Assembly: GCA_938045315.1 (NCBI GenBank)
Contig: CALINM010000140.1
Location: 1-11,687 of the forward strand
Reading direction: 5' to 3'
Length of the DNA: 11,687 bases
Source: an uncultured bacterium
Lineage (GTDB): Bacteria; CALINM01
A program made the translations under genes and the position numbers. Shown one piece after another: positions 6,955-11,687 of this stretch; the stretch's first letter is position 1, and each line of letters starts with the position of its first letter. Under the pieces are notes generated by a model. It was not told where the DNA came from and made no database searches. It saw only the letters and a list, made by a program, of their open reading frames with translations.

Positions 6955-8057
6955 AAGCCAGAGATTATGAAAAAGCGATAAATATTTTAGACGACAAAAT
7001 AAAAGAAGATCCATCTAAGGAAATATATAGAGTTCTAAAAATAAAAGTTTATGCTCGCTCAGGTAATATCGATTTAGCCTTTAAAGAATATGAAAAATAT
7101 TACTCCCTTTCAAATAAAATCAATAAAGATCTACTAAAAGAATTAGGATTAAGTCCCCTCAATGCTCAAATATCACCCTATAAATTTATGGTACTACTTA
7201 CACTCGCTGATTTTAAAAAACTCCCAGAAGATGTGAAGAAAATTGCTTATAACTCTCTATCAGATGGCGATGAGATTGTTCGAGTAGGCGGATGCTGGCT
7301 TGCTGGAAGGCATACAATAAGAGAGTGGAGTAAAGATCTTATAAAGTTGACGGCTGACGGGAAAACTGCCGTTGTCTGGAATGCTATATGGGCACTGGGT
7401 GAAATTAGAGATGAAAAATTTTTGAACCATCTTTCTTCACTTCTCGCTAATGCAAAAGATCCCTCAATAATAACTGAAACGATAAATGCAATAGGTAAAT
7501 ATAAAGATAAAAGCTCTTTAATAACGTTAAAAAAGTTCTTGAACCACTCCGGTAAAACCCTCTCAACAGCTTCACTGGCTGCTGTAGAATATATAGAAAA
7601 AGGCACTATAAAAGATACTTACAACTTCATAAAAAATCAAAAAGATGAACAATTGATGGGATTTTTATATTTGTTAATTGGAGAATACAAACAAAAAGAC
7701 CTATACAATGAGATTGTTGCTGCATTAAAGGATAGGGATAGACAATTTAAAGAAAATGCTATTAGAGCCTTAGGTGAAATGGGAGATAAAAAAGATTTTA
7801 AAATCCTGGAAACTTACTTATCATCAAAAAATCAAGCAGAGCGAATTCATGCCTATTTTTCTGCTTATAAACTTGGTATTGAAGATGTCGAAATATTCAA
7901 AAAAGGGCTTGATGACTCTGCTATAGAGATAAGAAGAATAAGCGCTATAGCTTTAAGACAAAAAAAAGATAGAGAATTAGAAAAAATGCTTCACGATAAG
8001 TTGTTAAGATCCTCGATTTTAGATAGAATTTATCTCGCATTAGCAATAACACAATAG
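6912..8057 (+). CDS. TPR/HEAT-repeat protein, probably a lipoprotein with a frameshifted N terminus
   Basis: The open frame of 381 codons starts with TTG 6912, but no ribosome site supports that start. It more likely forms the body of the lipoprotein beginning at 6868. Residues from about 8 to 70 form TPR-like helices (YLLKARDYEKAINILDDKI; IKVYARSGNIDLAFKEYEKY). From about residue 95 to the end come five to seven HEAT-like units, for example VVWNAIWALGEIRDEKFLNHL, ENAIRALGEMGDKKDFKILE and IRRISAIALRQKK. Such alpha-solenoids bind other proteins, here perhaps anchored to a membrane facing the periplasm. No enzyme motif is visible. The TPR part resembles the decayed TPR gene at 9064-9997, suggesting related surface proteins. 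An A8 tract at 7960-7967 inside the body is in frame. The stop lies four bases from the convergent SLOG gene. Confidence 0.75.
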   Translation: MWEKGYRKKVDYLLKARDYEKAINILDDKIKEDPSKEIYRVLKIKVYARSGNIDLAFKEYEKYYSLSNKINKDLLKELGLSPLNAQISPYKFMVLLTLADFKKLPEDVKKIAYNSLSDGDEIVRVGGCWLAGRHTIREWSKDLIKLTADGKTAVVWNAIWALGEIRDEKFLNHLSSLLANAKDPSIITETINAIGKYKDKSSLITLKKFLNHSGKTLSTASLAAVEYIEKGTIKDTYNFIKNQKDEQLMGFLYLLIGEYKQKDLYNEIVAALKDRDRQFKENAIRALGEMGDKKDFKILETYLSSKNQAERIHAYFSAYKLGIEDVEIFKKGLDDSAIEIRRISAIALRQKKDRELEKMLHDKLLRSSILDRIYLALAITQ

Positions 8058-8061
8058 ATAA

Positions 8062-8535
8062 TCAGCTTTTTGATAAACTCTTAAATAATTCTGATAAAAT
8101 AATACATGTTTTTTCATATATCCCTTTACACTTAGACTCCCTCGGTCCAGCAATATTCAAAATAGAAGGTTTAATATTGCCAAGCCAATTTAGAATCTTA
8201 TTGACGGGATCACTTTCTTTGTCAAGATTAACAACTAAACATGGTTTATTGAGCATAATTGCAAATTTATAAGTCTGGGCAGTACCACCATCTAATACAC
8301 CTTCGTTTATAATTAATGTGGCATCGGAAGTCTCAACATTTCTCTTAGTTCTAACTTCATAGTTGCTGGATTCAAGTTCTTGTAAAAACTCATACTTTTC
8401 ATCAATTATCCCATCTTCTGCAATTCTACCCTTTGGGATCGCTCCACCATAGGGAAGTCCATACTTTATAGCAGTATCAAGCGCTGCTCTATCAACCCCT
8501 GTTTGCCCGCCAGAAATTATTTTTAGATATTTCAT
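8062..8535 (-). CDS. SLOG-superfamily protein, YpsA-related / putative molybdenum-cofactor-carrier-like
   Basis: The 157-residue protein has the Rossmann-like SLOG fold signatures of the family once called molybdenum cofactor carrier-like: IISGGQTGVDRAALD (residues 6-20), IPKGRIAEDG (33-42), RTKRNVETSDATLII (62-76) and GGTAQT (83-88), followed by KPCLVVNLD. Members bind nucleotides or nucleotide-derived ligands; the cellular role is not settled and the carrier name should not be taken literally. It is cytoplasmic with no signal peptide. It is divergent from the CNB-domain gene 60 bases away, which hints at shared control or at nucleotide signalling. The start is ATG 8533-8535; no Shine-Dalgarno, with TATAAT seven bases upstream. 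Confidence 0.85.
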   Translation of the reverse strand: MKYLKIISGGQTGVDRAALDTAIKYGLPYGGAIPKGRIAEDGIIDEKYEFLQELESSNYEVRTKRNVETSDATLIINEGVLDGGTAQTYKFAIMLNKPCLVVNLDKESDPVNKILNWLGNIKPSILNIAGPRESKCKGIYEKTCIILSELFKSLSKS

Positions 8536-8542
8536 ATTTTAA

Positions 8543-8572
8543 ATTATATTATTCAATGGTATGATTAATCAA
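8543..8572 (-). promoter_or_regulatory. Candidate promoter of the SLOG gene
   Basis: On the minus strand, TTGATT (8572-8567), an 18-base spacer and a perfect TATAAT (8548-8543) end seven bases before the ATG. This places the transcription start at the start codon, so a leaderless transcript is predicted. Confidence 0.45.
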
Positions 8573-8595
8573 TATAGTTATATGGCTGAATATTA

Positions 8596-9048
8596 ATGGT
8601 ACAATCTTATTTTTTTAAAAATATCTATACTTTCAAAGAGTTTACAGAGGATGAAATTAATAAAATTATACAAATAATAAATCAGATCCAATTAAAAACA
8701 GGGGAAAAATTATTTTCAGAAAACGATGAAAGTGATGCATTGTATATAATTATAAATAGTAGTGCTATGATTAAAAAAGGATCAATGGTCCTCTCAATTT
8801 TAACTCAGGGAGAATGCATAGGTGAAATAACCTTTCTGAACAAAGAAAAAAGAACCGCTACTGTAACTGCAATTGAAGACTCAGAGATAATCAAGATAAA
8901 ATATGATGATCTTTATAGATTGATGGAAGAAAATTCTCAAATCGCTTCAAAGATTTACAAATCAATTGCTATAATATTGAGTAAGAGACTGGTTGAAATA
9001 AGTAATACCATAGAAACGAGATTTCAACCACTAAAATTCCTGTGTTAA
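8596..9048 (+). CDS. Single-domain cyclic-nucleotide-binding protein
   Basis: A 150-residue protein consisting of a CNB (cNMP-binding) beta-roll and flanking helices. Key parts are the N-terminal helix (FTEDEINKIIQIIN), GEKLFSENDESDALYIIINSSA, and the phosphate-binding cassette GECIGEITFLNKEKRTATVTA (72-92). In the cassette, G76, E77 and the R86-T87-A88 triplet match the residues that hold the cyclic phosphate and ribose, so ligand binding is plausible. There is no DNA-binding domain as in Crp, and no fused kinase or channel, so it is a free sensor domain or regulates a partner. No Shine-Dalgarno is visible; a weak TATAGT (8573-8578) is 17 bases upstream. The decayed TPR gene follows in the same direction 15 bases later and may once have been its partner. 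Confidence 0.82.
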   Translation: MVQSYFFKNIYTFKEFTEDEINKIIQIINQIQLKTGEKLFSENDESDALYIIINSSAMIKKGSMVLSILTQGECIGEITFLNKEKRTATVTAIEDSEIIKIKYDDLYRLMEENSQIASKIYKSIAIILSKRLVEISNTIETRFQPLKFLC

Positions 9049-9063
9049 CGAGAAATTGTTTGA

Positions 9064-9997
9064 ATAAATTTACTTATTCTTTTATCTTTTTTAACAATTC
9101 CTATAGCTTTTAAAATTATAATCTTATTAGCTATTTATTAGATTCAGGAAAAATCTGTGCATTAGCAAAAAATTTAATAGATCAGGGCAAATACAGAGAA
9201 TCAATAGAACATTTAAATAGAGCTATAGAAAAAGATAAAAAGAGCGAATATTTCTTTGTACGGACAGTGGCATATAAACAATCAGGAGAATTAGATAAAG
9301 CATTAGAGAATTTTGAATATTTTATAAAAACTGATAAAAAAATATTGAAGCTTACAAAAACACAAGTGAAATATATTTTCAAAAGGGTAAATTATATCAT
9401 GCTATTCAAAGCATAAATAAGGCACTTAATATAGAACAACAAAATACAGAGCTACTTCATATAAAAGTACGTTTATATTTACATAGTGGTATGATAGATG
9501 AAGCTTTTCAAGTATATATGGGATAGTACAATGCGATCCCAAAGATGGAGAGAGTTATTCAATGTTAGGAATATTGTATACTGCCCGGGCTGAGTATGAT
9601 AAAGCGCTAACCATGTATAATAAAGCAATAAAAATTTAACCAGAGATTGGAAACTTTATTACACAGAGGCACAAATTATATTACAATAGAATAAAAAATA
9701 TGCTTAAGCTATAAGTGATTTAATACTGCATTAAGTTTTTACAATGGCTTCACCAAAATCTATCTTCAAAGAGGCTATGCATACTAACATTCAAAAGAAT
9801 ATCTTAAAGTTATAGACGATTTTAAATTAGTACTCTCTAAAGACAATCAAAATGTGGAAGCTATCTATTATTTATTGGGTATGGCCTATAAGAATATGAG
9901 AATAATAAACGAAGTAGTAGAAATATATAAAAACTTTTTGAAAATAAAGAAATCAGAATCTTTTCAAGAACATGAAAAATACATCTGCAGAAAATAG
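9064..9997 (+). pseudogene. Decayed exported TPR-repeat protein gene
   Basis: All three plus frames carry parts of one TPR protein of about 300 residues. The order is: a hydrophobic export segment NLLILLSFLTIPIAF (from 9064, ATA where ATG is expected); AKNLIDQGKYRESIEHLNRAI (9160-9230); AYKQSGELDKALENFEYFIK (9270-9335); IYFQKGKLYHAIQSINKAL (9370-9430); VRLYLHSGMIDEAFQVY (9465-9520); LYTARAEYDKALTMYNKAI (9575-9630); and KEYLKVIDDFKLVLSKDNQ with IYYLLGMAYKNM (9795-9900). Frame changes occur near 9138, 9336-9342 (A7), 9526, 9630-9634 (A5) and 9722. In-frame stops lie at 9687, 9705 and 9785. This is too many for one switch, so the gene is dead. The parts remain recognisable, so loss looks recent. 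A LYLHSGMIDEAF segment resembles VYARSGNIDLAF of the HEAT/TPR protein at 6912. Confidence 0.85.
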
Positions 9998-10029
9998 AAG
10001 AAATATAAAATAAAAAATAGTTTTTCTGA

Positions 10030-10035
10030 TATAAT
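10030..10035 (+). promoter_or_regulatory. Candidate -10 element of the Nudix gene
   Basis: A perfect TATAAT ends seven bases before ATG 10043, with no recognisable -35 at the expected distance and no properly spaced Shine-Dalgarno. The geometry is the same as before the SLOG gene, so a leaderless transcript is suggested. It directly follows the decayed TPR gene. Confidence 0.35.
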
Positions 10036-10042
10036 ATTGAAG

Positions 10043-10627
10043 ATGGAATACAGAATTTTACAAGAATATTTAAGCTCAAGGAAGCGTAATATTATACCTG
10101 AAAAGGGCTTTAAACTGGCATCGGTTTTGATACCCTTAACTGAAAACGGTAGAATTTATATACTTCTTACAAAACGAGCAAAACATTTATCAAATCATCC
10201 AGGTGAAATCTCATTTCCAGGTGGAAGGGTAGACATATCAGACAATAATAGATTGGATACTGCATTAAGAGAGTTAGAAGAAGAAGTTGGCATACCCAGA
10301 CAAGAAGTTACAGTAATAGGAGCTCTCGATGACGCAATAAGTATTACTGACTTTCACATTATACCATATGTAGGTATTATTCCCTTTTTTTGCCCCTACA
10401 ATTACAATAGGTCAGAAATTGATGAAATTGTCTTAACCCCTCTTGCATTTTTTTTAAATGAGCCTAAACGTGAAGTATACGAAAAAGGCAATATTAAAAA
10501 AGATAATTTAATTTACACCTATGGAGATAAAAAAATTTTTGGTTTGACTGCCTTTTTATTAAAAAAACTTGTTGAAATTCTCGATGAATCAGGTTTCCTC
10601 AAAGAAAATAGAGAGCTTATTTTCTAA
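10043..10627 (+). CDS. nudL: Nudix hydrolase, CoA pyrophosphatase (NudL) family
   Basis: A 194-residue protein with the CoA-type Nudix signature LLTKRAKHLSNHPGEISFPGG (residues 41-61), matching the L-L-T-x-R...G-x3-F-P-G-G pattern. The Nudix helix RELEEEVGI (76-84) supplies the metal-binding glutamates. The spacing between FPGG and the REL helix is one residue off the classic Nudix box, as also seen in NudL proteins. By family it splits CoA or oxidised CoA into 3',5'-ADP and 4'-phosphopantetheine, in the cytoplasm; substrate preference is not proven here. I prefer ATG 10043 to the in-frame TTG at 10037. The 3' end overlaps the convergent thioesterase gene by 39 bases. Both neighbours may act on CoA compounds. 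Confidence 0.85.
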   Translation: MEYRILQEYLSSRKRNIIPEKGFKLASVLIPLTENGRIYILLTKRAKHLSNHPGEISFPGGRVDISDNNRLDTALRELEEEVGIPRQEVTVIGALDDAISITDFHIIPYVGIIPFFCPYNYNRSEIDEIVLTPLAFFLNEPKREVYEKGNIKKDNLIYTYGDKKIFGLTAFLLKKLVEILDESGFLKENRELIF

Positions 10628-11029
10628 ATTTTTACTCTCATAAAACTCACCGATAGCAAATGCATAAACTTTTTGCTCATAATCGAAAAGGGTAGCCTTT
10701 CCACTCCATAAATTACCTTTTAGTTTTTTTATGACCTCTCCTTTTACTAAAATTGGAAAATCAATAGGCACACTTTTCTTAAAAGTAACATTAAGTTTTC
10801 TGGTAAAAGTGAACAAACCTTTAAAATAAAAGGCATACCATAGTGCCTCATCTAAAAGAGTAGATACAATACCGCCATGCACAATGCCCGGATAACTTTC
10901 ATATTCAGAGGGAATAGTACATTTAATTAAAGAACAATCTCCATCCTTTGTTATTAAAACAGAAAGTCCTTTTACGTTTTTAGTACCGCAGCAAAAACAG
11001 CTTTCCGTATAAAAAATTTTATTACTCAT
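10589..11029 (-). CDS. Hotdog-fold thioesterase, PaaI-like
   Basis: A 146-residue single-hotdog protein of the PaaI/acyl-CoA thioesterase superfamily. It has the N-terminal C-F-C-C-G-x-x-N-x-x-G-L segment (residues 11-22) of one PaaI subgroup, followed by PGIVHGGIVSTLLDEALWYA (47-66), where the H-G-G turn and the D60-E61 pair on the central helix correspond to substrate- and catalysis-related positions. It should hydrolyse acyl-CoA thioesters, probably as a dimer or tetramer in the cytoplasm; the acyl group is unknown. Its ATG overlaps the stop of the RDD gene by eight bases, with no strong Shine-Dalgarno, so translational coupling is likely. The C terminus is encoded in the 39-base overlap with the convergent Nudix gene. 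Confidence 0.85.
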   Translation of the reverse strand: MSNKIFYTESCFCCGTKNVKGLSVLITKDGDCSLIKCTIPSEYESYPGIVHGGIVSTLLDEALWYAFYFKGLFTFTRKLNVTFKKSVPIDFPILVKGEVIKKLKGNLWSGKATLFDYEQKVYAFAIGEFYESKNLENKLSIFFEET

Positions 11030-11675
11030 ATACTACAAATGATCGGGCAATTTTATCATGCCAGCCTTGTTTTTTATCATCAATGGCTATCATAATCCCA
11101 AGAGCGATATAAAACAAAACTCCCAAATAAGGTATTATACCCGGTAAAAAATAGCCCATCAACCATCTTAAAAAAGCCTTTCCTGTAGAAATATTTCTAC
11201 CCTCATAACTAATAACCTTAATTCCAAGAATTTTCATCCCCAAAGTTTTACCCCATTTACTCCATGAGATAATATAATATCCAATACTAATAATAATAAT
11301 GATCAAAATTGTTAGTAGAAAAAAAGAAATGTTGAATAAAACTGACACATCACCAGTTTCAACTCTTTCAATAATATTTTCAGTAACAAAACTATTCTTA
11401 TAGAATACTATTGGTACAGAGAATATTACAAGCAATAAAAGACTATCAATAATATATGCAATAAATCTTACCCAGAAACCAGCATATTTGAACCCTTGAC
11501 AGGTTATATTATCTTTCTTATCTTCTAAAATTATTTCACTAAAAAGGAAATCACCTTTCTCATAATCAAAAGTTTTATCACATTTAGGGCATTTAACTTT
11601 TATTTTTCCTGGTGGAATGATTTGATCATTCACTTCTTTTTCATAATAACAATAGGGACATTTAACTAAAGCCAT
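11022..11675 (-). CDS. Zinc-ribbon RDD-family membrane protein
   Basis: A 217-residue protein. The N terminus is a zinc ribbon of the MJ0042 kind: C6-P-Y-C9 and C29-P-K-C32 with a P-P-G-K-I-K-V-K-C strand. It is followed by an RDD domain with three hydrophobic segments at about residues 70-92 (VRFIAYIIDSLLLLVIF), 113-140 and 165-195. The conserved Arg (WVRF), Asp (YIIDS) and Asp-Asp near the end (IAIDDKKQGWHDKIA) name the family. The zinc ribbon should face the cytoplasm. RDD proteins are poorly characterised; some have been linked to ion transport, but nothing here fixes a substrate. It overlaps the thioesterase gene by eight bases. TATTAT at the right edge (11687-11682) lies six bases before the ATG, and the window ends there. 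Confidence 0.85.
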   Translation of the reverse strand: MALVKCPYCYYEKEVNDQIIPPGKIKVKCPKCDKTFDYEKGDFLFSEIILEDKKDNITCQGFKYAGFWVRFIAYIIDSLLLLVIFSVPIVFYKNSFVTENIIERVETGDVSVLFNISFFLLTILIIIIISIGYYIISWSKWGKTLGMKILGIKVISYEGRNISTGKAFLRWLMGYFLPGIIPYLGVLFYIALGIMIAIDDKKQGWHDKIARSFVVYE

Positions 11676-11687
11676 ATCTTAATAATA

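Noticed and set aside
7247-7606. Minus-strand open frame of 119 codons
   Set aside because: It is antisense to the HEAT repeats, which are clearly the coding strand.
9182-9382. Minus-strand open frame of 66 codons
   Set aside because: It is antisense to well-preserved TPR motifs; a by-product of the AT-rich complement.
9861-10079. Minus-strand open frame of 72 codons
   Set aside because: It is antisense to the TPR remnant and the Nudix start, with a low-complexity Phe/Ile/Ser composition.
1-11687. Defence island, CRISPR array, insertion sequence or prophage
   Set aside because: No direct-repeat array, transposase, integrase, nuclease or terminal inverted repeats were seen; CNB and SLOG domains alone are not enough to call a nucleotide-signalling defence system.

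Overview
The window is AT-rich bacterial DNA, roughly one third G+C by eye. Several products carry Sec-type or lipoprotein signal sequences (a lipobox ending in Asn-Ala-Cys, for example). Together with RCC1, InlB-like, TPR and HEAT proteins, this suggests an environmental Gram-negative bacterium, perhaps from a deltaproteobacterial or related deep lineage. No rRNA, tRNA, CRISPR array, transposase or phage gene was seen. The lineage is an inference and is not fixed by any marker here.

Layout. (1) 1-2420, minus strand: a large exported repeat protein that runs off the left edge (signal peptide, RCC1 propeller repeats, one ASH-like domain, at least four InlB-like repeats). It is broken by two frameshifts and one in-frame stop. 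(2) 2453-3953, minus: a hypothetical protein overlapping a flavodoxin-fold flavoprotein with an Isf-like cysteine cluster. (3) 3954-4089: an unusually GC-rich hairpin cluster with a possible 19-codon ORF. (4) 4095-6212, minus: an overlapping nadB - aroQ - stand-alone DAHP-synthase N-terminal domain operon, linking NAD and aromatic biosynthesis. (5) 6366-8057, plus: a flavodoxin and a TPR/HEAT-repeat lipoprotein whose signal peptide is out of frame with its body. (6) 8062-9048: divergent genes for a SLOG/YpsA-related protein and a cyclic-nucleotide-binding-domain protein. (7) 9064-9997: a heavily decayed TPR gene. (8) 10043-11675: a CoA-type Nudix hydrolase convergent with, and overlapping, a hotdog thioesterase that is coupled to a zinc-ribbon/RDD membrane protein.

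Two patterns run across the window. First, the breaks in the cell-surface repeat proteins mostly fall in A/T homopolymers that are exactly one base short of restoring the frame, while equally long tracts in metabolic genes are in frame. This could be decay, phase variation, transcriptional slippage or homopolymer miscalls. Second, several genes have a -10-like hexamer only 7-9 bases before the start codon and no Shine-Dalgarno sequence, suggesting leaderless transcripts. Other genes, such as the flavodoxin and the Isf-like flavoprotein, have a clear Shine-Dalgarno.

I found no complete new defence or mobile system. The most novel candidates are the homopolymer-switch pattern, the GC-rich hairpin/small-ORF element, and the orphan DAHP-synthase N-terminal domain next to chorismate mutase.
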